Assembly (NCBI GenBank): GCA_002699325.1
Contig: PABS01000098.1
Location: 13,266 to 27,666, forward strand
Reading direction: 5' to 3'
DNA length: 14,401 bases
From: Ponticaulis sp.
Lineage (GTDB): Bacteria; Pseudomonadota; Alphaproteobacteria; Caulobacterales; Hyphomonadaceae
Both the position numbers and the translations under genes were made by a program. The notes beneath the pieces are model-generated. The model was not told the DNA's origin, searched no databases, and saw only the letters and a program-made list of their open reading frames with translations. Positions 1 to 6,296 of this stretch are shown piece after piece; position 1 is the first letter of the stretch; every line of letters begins with the position of its first letter.

Positions 1-275
1 AAAAAAACCTGATCAGCAAAGGTGTGCTTGCAGTATTTTTCAGACAGCTCTTCACCCGCCGGAACGCGAAACATGTTCGAGGTATGCCAGAGCTTTTTGG
101 CCTGCTCGGTCAGCGCGTCAACCATAGCCGGGTGGGCATGTCCCAGCGCGTTCACAGCAATGCCAGCAATGAAATCGAGATAAGCCGTACCATCCTCAGT
201 AAACAGTCGCACGCCTTCGCCTCGCGTGAAGACTTCTTCTGGCGGGGCGTAAACGGGAAGCATGGCTTCGCGCAT
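1..275 (-). CDS. argD: Acetylornithine aminotransferase, N-terminal part (runs off left edge)
   Basis: This is the first 91 codons or so of a class-III PLP-dependent aminotransferase; the ATG is at 275 and the gene leaves the window at base 1. The translation begins MREAMLPVYAPPEEVF and continues with YLDFIAGIAVNALGHAHP and then HTSNMFRVP, the typical N-terminal signature of ArgD. ArgD converts N-acetylglutamate semialdehyde and glutamate to N-acetylornithine and 2-oxoglutarate in the cytoplasm, the fourth step of arginine synthesis. The catalytic lysine lies beyond the visible part, so activity cannot be judged. A purine-rich AGGAAAGAG precedes the start by about 7 bases; an in-frame ATG at 263 is an alternative start. 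Related aminotransferases (succinylornithine or GABA) share this fold, but the GIAVNALGHAHP segment strongly favours ArgD. Confidence 0.9.
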   Translation of the reverse strand, partial: MREAMLPVYAPPEEVFTRGEGVRLFTEDGTAYLDFIAGIAVNALGHAHPAMVDALTEQAKKLWHTSNMFRVPAGEELSEKYCKHTFADQVF

Positions 276-349
276 GACTTATCTCTTTCCTGGTTTCTGG
301 CAGAATGCCGGTTTAACGAAAGGCGACGCCTTACCTCAAACCAGGGTTC

Positions 350-436
350 ATGGTCAATGAAATTGGCCTCTTTCGGGGCAAATACAGCCTGTTCATGGGC
401 TTTTTCAAACGCAGCGCCTTCACAAAAAAGCCATAA
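350..436 (+). CDS. Possible 28-residue small protein (uncertain)
   Basis: A short ORF in the 209-base gap between argD and the next gene reads MVNEIGLFRGKYSLFMGFF followed by a basic tail ending TKKP. It has an ATG, an AGGG three bases upstream (closer than ideal) and a clean TAA. The product would be small, basic and partly hydrophobic. No family is recognised. The stretch may equally be non-coding leader DNA for the gene at 485 or the upstream region of argD on the other strand. Confidence 0.18.
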   Translation: MVNEIGLFRGKYSLFMGFFKRSAFTKKP

Positions 437-484
437 CAGTCTTTCTCATATGGCTGGACCTTACAATTCCACTGGAGACCGCCT

Positions 485-1600
485 GTGAAATCGATGAAGC
501 TATTTGGATATGGATGCCTGTCGCTCGCCCTGTCCATGAGCGGCCTCGCAAATGCCGATGAAATTGACCCTTTCTGGCGGGCCGGCATGGATATCTGGAA
601 CGAAAAAGGCGACATGGCTGCACAAGGTGATGTGCGCGCGCTGGCAGAGCTGCAGCTCATCATGGAGTTTTGCAACAACAATCCGGACTGCCTTGCGCTT
701 GACGATGAGGCTGAGCCCTCCCTCGCGCAACAGCGCGTAGCATTTGCTGCCGTTGAGCTCGGTCGTCTGTATGAACAGGACATCCTCGCCGCCGAAGACA
801 AGTTCGACACGGCGCAACGCTATTACGCCATGGCTGACGCCCTGGGCTCTCCCTATGGCTCTCATCGTCTGGGAACGCTCTATCTGAGTAGCTCCTCGCC
901 AGCCTATCGGTCTGTCGCGCCAGTCTTCCTCGAACGCGGCATCCGGCGTGGCGTCGCGGCCTCTGCCGTCGCGCTGGTCGAATACGCGCGCCGCACCCGT
1001 AATGAAGAGGACATGATCTACTATTCCCGGCTCGGTCTCGGCCTCACGCCGGATGCCGAGCAGGCCGCTGTGTTCCAGGACGTACTCCGGTCACGCGGCC
1101 TGGCCTTTCGCGGTATGGATGCCACCATGACTCGCGAGCCGGAGCTCGACCTCACACCTCAATTGAGCGTCTTCGAGCCAACAGAGCTCGCACCGGCATC
1201 TGCCTTGCCCGAGCGCCGGGTCGCGGCCTGTGCACGCGTCTCCGAAGAACTCGCTACGGAATGGCAGGATCTTCGCGCCCATGATGCCCGCCTCAGTCGC
1301 GAGAACGACCTCTACAAGACAAGACGCGCGAACAGTTCAAAGTCGGCGCCATTCGTGCCTCCCGGCCCGGCAGCTGAGGTTGTCCGCGAAGAGCTCAAGC
1401 GGAAGAATGATGCTCTGCAGGCCCAATACCAACGCCTTGATGAAGCCTTTAATGAGTTGAATGACTGGGGCACTGACCTCACGCAACGTCAGGAAGATTT
1501 CAACCGCTCGTGCGACTTCCCCATCGCGCTCAAGACCTATAACGCAGTCTGCACAGGTCCGCTTGGCGGATCGCCATACTGTCAGAGCATCCAGTTCTGA
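485..1600 (+). CDS. Secreted Sel1/TPR-like protein of unknown function
   Basis: The 371-residue product starts at a GTG preceded by GGAG seven bases upstream; an in-frame ATG at 494 would remove three residues. Residues 1-24 form a signal peptide (basic start, hydrophobic core, likely cleavage after ANA), so the mature protein should be periplasmic. Residues about 85-150 carry helical-repeat-like segments (AAVELGRLYEQD, AQRYYAMADALGS, SHRLGTLYL) resembling Sel1/TPR repeats, which normally mediate protein contacts. A Pro-rich linker around 220-245 leads to a charged, probably coiled-coil region at about 250-335. The C-terminus has several cysteines (near RSCDF, AVCTG and PYCQS) that could form disulfides. 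No enzymatic motif is visible. The DUF805 gene follows after 27 bases and is probably cotranscribed. The family is not recognised beyond the repeat resemblance. Confidence 0.72.
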   Translation: MKSMKLFGYGCLSLALSMSGLANADEIDPFWRAGMDIWNEKGDMAAQGDVRALAELQLIMEFCNNNPDCLALDDEAEPSLAQQRVAFAAVELGRLYEQDILAAEDKFDTAQRYYAMADALGSPYGSHRLGTLYLSSSSPAYRSVAPVFLERGIRRGVAASAVALVEYARRTRNEEDMIYYSRLGLGLTPDAEQAAVFQDVLRSRGLAFRGMDATMTREPELDLTPQLSVFEPTELAPASALPERRVAACARVSEELATEWQDLRAHDARLSRENDLYKTRRANSSKSAPFVPPGPAAEVVREELKRKNDALQAQYQRLDEAFNELNDWGTDLTQRQEDFNRSCDFPIALKTYNAVCTGPLGGSPYCQSIQF

Positions 1601-1627
1601 CGTTTATCAGACTATTGGAGCGATAAG

Positions 1628-2035
1628 ATGGGAATGAGTGAAGCGGTAGCGCTCTACTTTAAGAACTATTTCAAATTCCATGGACGTTCGCGCCGCGCCG
1701 AATACTGGTGGCCAGCACTCGCACTCATGCTGATCCAGATCGCGGCAAATTTGATTGCTGCCACATTCTCCGCCTTAGGTGATATCGGATCCCTTATAGG
1801 CGGCCTTGTCATGATCCTGTTTTGGCTCTTCTCTCTGGCAACGATTATTCCGGGTCTGGCAGTCTCCTTCCGCCGACTACACGACACCGAGAGAACTGCA
1901 TGGTGGTTACTCATCGCGTTTATTCCATTGATTGGTGCCATCGTCCTTCTGATTTTTATGGCTCTGGAAGGGACAAAGGGCTCCAACAAATACGGCCAAG
2001 ACCCTAAAGGCTTCAGTTCAATCGAGACCTTCTGA
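1628..2035 (+). CDS. DUF805 family inner-membrane protein
   Basis: The 135-residue product has the hallmarks of the DUF805 family (relatives of E. coli YhaH/YhaI). The N-terminal amphipathic part reads ALYFKNYFKFHGRSRRAEYWW, in which GRSRRAEYWW is the family signature. It is followed by three or four hydrophobic segments at about residues 27-50, 54-82 and 96-116, with the second conserved motif, RRLHDTERTAWW, between the last two. A C-terminal GSNKYGQDP segment is also typical. The protein should sit in the inner membrane; the biochemical role of the family is unknown. GGAG lies seven bases before the ATG, and an in-frame ATG two codons later is possible. It closely follows the secreted protein gene, which suggests an operon, but no functional link can be read from the sequence. 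Confidence 0.88.
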   Translation: MGMSEAVALYFKNYFKFHGRSRRAEYWWPALALMLIQIAANLIAATFSALGDIGSLIGGLVMILFWLFSLATIIPGLAVSFRRLHDTERTAWWLLIAFIPLIGAIVLLIFMALEGTKGSNKYGQDPKGFSSIETF

Positions 2036-2045
2036 TTGACCCGAC

Positions 2046-2072
2046 ACAAGCTGCCCTCACGTCACAGCTTGT
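2046..2072 (+). other. Stem-loop after the DUF805 gene
   Basis: ACAAGCTG (2046-2053) and CAGCTTGT (2065-2072) can form a perfect 8-bp stem with an 11-base loop, starting 10 bases after the DUF805 stop codon. No T-run follows, so it is not a classical Rho-independent terminator. It may stabilise the 3' end of the upstream transcript or form the first hairpin of the leader of the crotonase gene. Confidence 0.4.
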
Positions 2073-2095
2073 CAGCCACAATCCGACCTGTCTAA

Positions 2096-2126
2096 GCTCT
2101 CCGGATCAAAATCATTTCCGGGGAGC
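2096..2126 (+). promoter_or_regulatory. Hairpin that buries the Shine-Dalgarno of the crotonase gene
   Basis: GCTCTCCGGA (2096-2105) pairs with TCCGGGGAGC (2117-2126): ten consecutive pairs including one G-U wobble, closed by an 11-base A/T-rich loop. The 3' arm contains the whole Shine-Dalgarno GGGGAG (2120-2125) of the gene starting at 2130, so folding would hide the ribosome binding site. Such leaders occur as RNA thermometers and other translational switches; that this one acts that way is inference. Confidence 0.5.
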
Positions 2127-2129
2127 AGA

Positions 2130-2942
2130 ATGTCAGAGCGTATTTCAGTCGAGATCAAAAACCATATCGCCGACGTCAAACTGATCCGGTCTGACAAGAT
2201 GAATGCGCTGGATGACGAAATGATCACCGCGCTGATTGAGACCTCAGCTGAACTCGACGCCAATCGCGATGTCCGCGTCGTTGTGCTTTCCGGCGAAGGG
2301 CGCGCGTTCTGCGCCGGTCTCGACACCAGCAATTTCAAACGCACTGCCGAGGGCACGCCGGGCCCGGCAACCATCAAGACCGGCCAGACCCTTGTTGACC
2401 GTACCCATGGCAATGCCAACCGCGCGCAGCAAATTGTTCAGGGCTGGCGCCAGATGCGCGTACCGGTCATTGCCGCCGTTCATGGCATTGCTTTTGGCGG
2501 CGGATTTCAGCTCTCGCTTGGCCCGGATATACGCTTCGTACACCCCGAGACGAAACTCTCCATCATGGAAGTCAAATGGGGCCTTATTCCGGATATGGGC
2601 GGCACCCCCATCATGCGCGCCATTGCGGGCGACGACATCATCCGCGAGCTCACCTACACCGCGCGCATTTTCTCAGGCAGTGATGCCAAAGCCTATGGCT
2701 TTGCCACCCATGTCAGCGAAACCCCATATGAAGACGCTATGGCACTCGCCAGAGAAATTGCCGAACGCAGCCCCTCGGCCGTTCAAAATTCGAAGAAGAT
2801 GCTTAACGCGCTTTTCGATGCCACCGAGGCCGACGCCCTCATGACAGAATCCGTTCTGCAGGAAGAGGTCATGGGCAAACCAAATCAGATCGAAGCCGTC
2901 AAAGCAGGGCTGGAAAAGCGCCTCGGCAACTTCACCGACTGA
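2130..2942 (+). CDS. Crotonase / enoyl-CoA hydratase-isomerase family enzyme
   Basis: The 270-residue product is a crotonase-fold enzyme acting on acyl-CoA thioesters in the cytoplasm, probably in fatty-acid or aromatic-acid catabolism. The first oxyanion-hole segment is AFCAGLD at residues 59-65 and the second is GIAFGGGFQL at 119-128. At the first catalytic acid position of the GGG segment (Glu144 in rat hydratase, Asp in dienoyl-CoA isomerase) there is Gln127. The second acid is kept (Glu147 in MEVKWGL), and Asp155 in IPDMGG aligns with the third acid of dienoyl-CoA isomerase (ECH1 type). A plain hydratase reaction is therefore doubtful; isomerase or another crotonase reaction is more likely. 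Length is normal for the family. The start is well defined by GGGGAG four bases upstream, which lies in a hairpin. No other beta-oxidation gene is adjacent. Confidence 0.9.
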   Translation: MSERISVEIKNHIADVKLIRSDKMNALDDEMITALIETSAELDANRDVRVVVLSGEGRAFCAGLDTSNFKRTAEGTPGPATIKTGQTLVDRTHGNANRAQQIVQGWRQMRVPVIAAVHGIAFGGGFQLSLGPDIRFVHPETKLSIMEVKWGLIPDMGGTPIMRAIAGDDIIRELTYTARIFSGSDAKAYGFATHVSETPYEDAMALAREIAERSPSAVQNSKKMLNALFDATEADALMTESVLQEEVMGKPNQIEAVKAGLEKRLGNFTD

Positions 2943-2999
2943 GAAAGTTTTAACCAGCTAAAATACCCTGAATACGGCACTTATCGCCCGTTACATGGC

Positions 3000-3047
3000 G
3001 TTACAGTAACCGTAAATCACTGCACTTCAGTGTAGTTCGCTATGTTA
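3000..3047 (+). promoter_or_regulatory. Dyad-rich control region of the TonB receptor gene
   Basis: Three dyads lie in tandem in the 159-base gap before the receptor: GTTACAGTAAC (3000-3010, perfect around a central A), CACTG-N5-CAGTG (3018-3032) and a TAG-N4-CTA core (3033-3042). The 17 bases at 3031-3047, TGTAGTTCGCTATGTTA, match 14 of 17 bases upstream of the stem-loop element at 5185-5201. TATGTT at 3041-3046 could serve as a -10 box, though no good -35 is seen. The regulator is not identified; I did not recognise a Fur or Zur consensus. Confidence 0.35.
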
Positions 3048-3101
3048 TTCGAAGCCATCCACAGACGCCTCGCGTCATGATGATAACCGGGATGGAAACG
3101 A

Positions 3102-5150
3102 ATGATGAAAACCAGCGCCATCGCGCTGCTGGCAGGCCTTTCCTGTCTGCCAGCCTTCGCCCAGTCAGCAACAGAAGACACAGACGAACGTCGCCTGGAA
3201 TCGGTAGAGGTGCACGGACGCGGACTGGAACTCATCGGTGAAGCGGGGGCAGCGTCTGAAGGCGTTGTCGGCTATGCCGACTTTGAAGACCGACCAATCT
3301 CCCGCGCCGGAGAACTGGTGGAAGTCATTCCCGGCGTTGTGGCGACTCAGCACTCTGGCGAGGGCAAGGCTAACCAATACTTCCTCCGCGGCTTTAACCT
3401 TGATCATGGCTCGGATTTTGCAATCTCTGTCGATGGCGTACCGATCAACATGCGCACTCATGGGCACGGTCAGGGCTATCTCGACCTCAATTCATTCATC
3501 CCGGAAGTGATTGAGCGCGTTGATTACCGAAAGGGCCCCTATTTCCCATCCAACGGTGACTTCTCTGTCGCGGCCTCCGCGCGGTACACCACCTACAATA
3601 CACTGGAGCGGAACTTCATTGAGGCCAAAGTCGGCGAGAATGATTACTATCGACTGGTTGGCGGATACAGTACAGCACTCTCCGACACGACTGACCTTCT
3701 GCTCGCAGGCGAATATCAGACCTATAATGGCCCCTGGGACCTGCCATTGAACCTCGACAAGCTCAGCGGTCTCGCCAAACTGTCGGGTGAGAAGGGAGAT
3801 GTACGCTGGGAGGTCAGCGCGACGGCCTATGATAATACCTGGGATTCCTCCGATCAGATCCCGCTCAGGGCTGTCGAAAGCGGGCAGATAGACCGCTTTG
3901 GTTACATCGACGACGATCTCGGCGGTGAAACAAGCCGCTACAGCCTCTCATCCCTGATTGAGTACAATCATGCCAGCGGAGCTGTAACAACGGCCTCCGC
4001 CTATGCTGTTGCCTATGACTTCGCACTCTGGAGTAACTTTACCTACTTCCTCGAAAACCCGGTAAATGGCGATCAGCTGAAGCAGACAGATGAGCGCACT
4101 TATTATGGCGGCAAACTGGTTCACGCCGTCCCGGTTAATGAAAAGCTCGACGTGACCTTCGGTGCGGAAACCCGCTTCGACGACATTTCGGAAGTTGGCC
4201 TTTTCAACACTGTTGATCGCGTGCCTTTCAATACCGTTCGAAAAGACAGTGTAGAGGAATTCAGTGCTGCCATCTGGGGACAGGCTGACTATCAATTCAC
4301 CCCTGATCTTCGCGGCACGATCGGCCTGCGCGGAGATTATATTGACGCCGATGTGAATGCGATCACCCTGCCGGTGAATAGCGGTGGTGCTGACGACACG
4401 CTTCTTTCGCCAAGCGCGGCGCTTGCCTGGCGCGCAACCGATCTGATGGAACTTTACTTCAACTATGGCGAAGGCTTCCACTCAAACGATGTACGGGGCT
4501 CGACCATTCAGGTTGACCCTGTATCAGGCGATCCAGCTGATCAGGTGCCGCTATTCGCGAAGGCCAAAGGTGCTGAAATTGGAGCGCGGTTCGAAACGGG
4601 CGATCTGAAGACCACCATCGCTCTCTTCCACCTCGAACTGGACTCCGAACTCGTTTTCGTGGGCGATGCTGGCACCACTGAGGTCAATGACGCAACGGTG
4701 CGCAATGGGGTGGAAGCAACGGCCTTCTGGCGACCAAATGACTGGTTTGTAGGCGACCTGGCGGTGTCGGTCACAGACGGGCGGTTCGACATTCCAGGCG
4801 ATGACGACAAGATCCCGAACTCGATCGAAACCGTTCTTTCAGGTGGTGCGCTTTTCCGGTTTGATCCCCTCACGCTAAGCGCGCGTCTTCGTCACTTCGG
4901 CGAGTCCCCGCTGATCGAGGACGGCTCGGTCTATTCAGAGCCGACAACGATTGTAAATCTCGGCGCGACTTATGACTGGAATGATCTCACTTTCGGGCTT
5001 GAGGTTCTGAATGCCCTGGATGCTGAGGATAGCGATATCACCTATTTCTTTGAGTCCCAGCTTCCCGGCGAAACATCTCCGATTGAAGACATTCACTTCA
5101 AGCCTGTCGAACCACGTCAGATACGCGCCAGCATTCGTTACAATTTCTGA
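3102..5150 (+). CDS. TonB-dependent outer-membrane receptor, substrate unknown
   Basis: The 682-residue product is a TonB-dependent receptor that would import a scarce ligand across the outer membrane using energy passed from TonB-ExbB-ExbD. Residues 1-20 are a signal peptide ending AFA. A Ton-box-like ESVEVHG follows at 33-39. The plug domain spans roughly 55-160, including VVATQHSGEGKANQYFLRGF and VDGVPINMRTHGHGQGYLDLN; the His-rich MRTHGHGQGY segment (residues 117-126) defines a recognisable receptor subgroup. The rest is a beta-barrel ending in RYNF, with the terminal Phe expected for outer-membrane insertion. ATGs at 3102 and 3105 are both possible; GGATGGA lies just upstream and can pair with CCATCC at 3055-3060. 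No periplasmic binding protein, permease or heme/siderophore enzyme is next to it, so the substrate (metal complex, vitamin or saccharide) cannot be assigned. Confidence 0.93.
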   Translation: MMKTSAIALLAGLSCLPAFAQSATEDTDERRLESVEVHGRGLELIGEAGAASEGVVGYADFEDRPISRAGELVEVIPGVVATQHSGEGKANQYFLRGFNLDHGSDFAISVDGVPINMRTHGHGQGYLDLNSFIPEVIERVDYRKGPYFPSNGDFSVAASARYTTYNTLERNFIEAKVGENDYYRLVGGYSTALSDTTDLLLAGEYQTYNGPWDLPLNLDKLSGLAKLSGEKGDVRWEVSATAYDNTWDSSDQIPLRAVESGQIDRFGYIDDDLGGETSRYSLSSLIEYNHASGAVTTASAYAVAYDFALWSNFTYFLENPVNGDQLKQTDERTYYGGKLVHAVPVNEKLDVTFGAETRFDDISEVGLFNTVDRVPFNTVRKDSVEEFSAAIWGQADYQFTPDLRGTIGLRGDYIDADVNAITLPVNSGGADDTLLSPSAALAWRATDLMELYFNYGEGFHSNDVRGSTIQVDPVSGDPADQVPLFAKAKGAEIGARFETGDLKTTIALFHLELDSELVFVGDAGTTEVNDATVRNGVEATAFWRPNDWFVGDLAVSVTDGRFDIPGDDDKIPNSIETVLSGGALFRFDPLTLSARLRHFGESPLIEDGSVYSEPTTIVNLGATYDWNDLTFGLEVLNALDAEDSDITYFFESQLPGETSPIEDIHFKPVEPRQIRASIRYNF

Positions 5151-5184
5151 TGACATAACATGTGCGTGAATGGCACGATATTAA

Positions 5185-5201
5185 TATAGTTCACTATTTT
5201 A
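5185..5201 (+). promoter_or_regulatory. ATAGT-N2-ACTAT palindrome shared with the TonB receptor leader
   Basis: TATAGTTCACTATTTTA contains the near-perfect palindrome ATAGT-TC-ACTAT (5186-5197) and aligns without gaps to 3031-3047 upstream of the TonB receptor, with 14 of 17 identical bases. It lies directly before the two-hairpin element at 5207-5294. It may be an operator or a recurrent promoter element for both; this is inference from similarity and position. Confidence 0.35.
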
Positions 5202-5206
5202 AACTT

Positions 5207-5301
5207 GATCCAACCGCGCTAAAGTAGAGCACGGTTGGGTCCTCCAACCTCCTCCACTACGCCGGATCAGCTCCCTTGCGGGAGCGGTCTGGCGGATCTT
5301 T
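5207..5301 (+). ncRNA. Candidate small RNA: two stem-loops with a CCTCC-rich linker
   Basis: The gap after the TonB receptor is unusually structured. Stem-loop 1 pairs GATCCAACCG (5207-5216) with CGGTTGGGTC (5232-5241), one wobble, plus two inner G-C pairs past a single C/A mismatch, and a 9-base loop. Stem-loop 2 pairs 5260-5275 with 5280-5294 in 15 base pairs around one bulged A and a TTGC loop, followed by GATCTTTCC. The single-stranded linker 5242-5259 carries repeated CCTCC, complementary to Shine-Dalgarno sequences. Small RNAs with CCUCC-type anti-Shine-Dalgarno motifs are known in alphaproteobacteria (the cuckoo/CcsR and alpha-r14 groups), although there the motif usually sits in loops. 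GGTTGG (5233-5238) could instead pair with CCAACC at 5244-5249, giving an alternative fold. It could also be only the 3' end or terminator of the receptor mRNA. Confidence 0.4.
5260..5301 (+). terminator. Terminator-like hairpin downstream of the TonB receptor
   Basis: CGCCGGATC, a bulged A and GCTCCC pair with GGGAGCGGTCTGGCG around a TTGC loop, a very stable 15-bp stem. The following bases GATCTTTCC give only a weak T-tract, so it is a plausible but imperfect Rho-independent terminator for the + strand, either for the receptor mRNA (stop 110 bases earlier) or for a separate small RNA. On the minus strand no T-run follows, so it is not an obvious terminator for the ABC permease. Confidence 0.45.
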
Positions 5302-5327
5302 CCAGAAAATAGAGACGCGAACCTCGG

Positions 5328-6167
5328 TCAGGCTTTCAGCTTGTAGCCTGAGCGCAGCATGAGCCAGACGAGGAAGCTGGTGAACAGCGCCAGCCCGCCT
5401 GTCACCGCAACGCCAACCATCAGATTAGAGTTGGCCACGCCGAGAAAGCCATATCGGAAGCCATCAATCAGATAGAAGAACGGATCGAAATGGGCGATGG
5501 TTTGAAACGGCTCGGCCAGAACATTCACATCGTAGAATGTACCCGAGAGGAAAGTCAGCGGAACGATGACGAAATTCGTCACCGCGGCCAGATGGTCAAA
5601 CTTCTCTGCCCAGATGCCACCCATGGCGCCAAACGCACCCAGAATAATGCTGGCCATCAGGGAGAACCAGACAATCGCCCAGATGTGAAAGATCTGAAGA
5701 TCAGCCAGGCCAAGCAGCTTGATGGCAATCCCTGTAATCAGGCCAACCATGATCCCGCGTGTCGCTGCCCCGGCAATGAAGCCCATGGTCAGTTCAAGCG
5801 GCGAGAGCGGCGGCATGAGAAAGTCGACAGATGTGCCCTGTACTTTCGAGATGGTCAGCGAACTTGACGTGTTCTGAAACGCATTCTGGAGCACGGCCAT
5901 TATGATCAGGCCCGGCGCCAGAAAGTTCTGATAGGCAATCCCGGCAAAATCTCCGGTCAGCTCCCCGCGATTTCCGAAGGCCAGCTTGAACACCGTCATC
6001 AGAAGCAGCGTCGAAACTGCAGGCGCAAAAAGCGTCTGCATCGCGACCTTGATGAACCGGCCAACCTCTCGCTGATAGAGAGTCCAGAGACCCAGATAAT
6101 TCAGGCCATGAAATCGACGGGGCGTTTTGTAGCTCGTAGGGAGCATATCCTGCGGGGTATCAGTCAT
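5328..6167 (-). CDS. ABC-2 type transporter permease
   Basis: The 279-residue product is an integral membrane permease of the ABC-2 family (related to E. coli YadH and to drug or polysaccharide exporters). A cytoplasmic N-terminus with the amphipathic LWTLYQREVGRF segment is followed by about six membrane spans, near residues 43-62, 82-100, 126-150, 162-185, 195-212 and 250-272. The family-type motif PLTFLSGTFY is at 203-212, before an FDPFFYLIDGFRYGF loop. Such permeases form a dimer with a separate ATP-binding subunit, which is not encoded next to this gene, so its partner must lie elsewhere. Substrate cannot be predicted. The ATG at 6167 has only a weak GGGCGG close upstream. The gene converges on the TonB receptor and diverges from gcrA. 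Confidence 0.9.
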   Translation of the reverse strand: MTDTPQDMLPTSYKTPRRFHGLNYLGLWTLYQREVGRFIKVAMQTLFAPAVSTLLLMTVFKLAFGNRGELTGDFAGIAYQNFLAPGLIIMAVLQNAFQNTSSSLTISKVQGTSVDFLMPPLSPLELTMGFIAGAATRGIMVGLITGIAIKLLGLADLQIFHIWAIVWFSLMASIILGAFGAMGGIWAEKFDHLAAVTNFVIVPLTFLSGTFYDVNVLAEPFQTIAHFDPFFYLIDGFRYGFLGVANSNLMVGVAVTGGLALFTSFLVWLMLRSGYKLKA

Positions 6168-6296
6168 AACCGCCCATTTAGGCTGTTTTGGTGCGCGTGA
6201 AAACGCCCATTCGACCTTGCAGACAGGAGTTCGCCTTAACTGACCAGATAGAAATCGCGGTTTTCCCCAGCCAATTGGTTAATTTTGGGCACTATA

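Noticed and set aside
331-810. Open frame of 159 codons on the minus strand over the start of the secreted protein gene
   Set aside because: Mostly antisense to the signal peptide and mature part of the 485-1600 gene; Ser/Arg-rich and without family resemblance.
2236-2844. Open frame of 202 codons in another + frame of the crotonase gene
   Set aside because: Translation is rich in Arg, Pro and Ala as expected of a shifted frame, and the overlapping frame is a clear crotonase.
5194-5232. 12-residue minus-strand ORF starting GTG with GGAGG seven bases upstream
   Set aside because: The apparent Shine-Dalgarno is just the complement of the CCTCC linker, and the frame is fully explained by the stem-loop 1 sequence.
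5207-5260. Possible tRNA or SRP RNA, because of a T-arm-like hairpin and a following CCTCCA
   Set aside because: No acceptor stem, D-arm, anticodon arm or TTCRANY loop can be built, and the conserved SRP RNA GGAA-tetraloop domain is missing.
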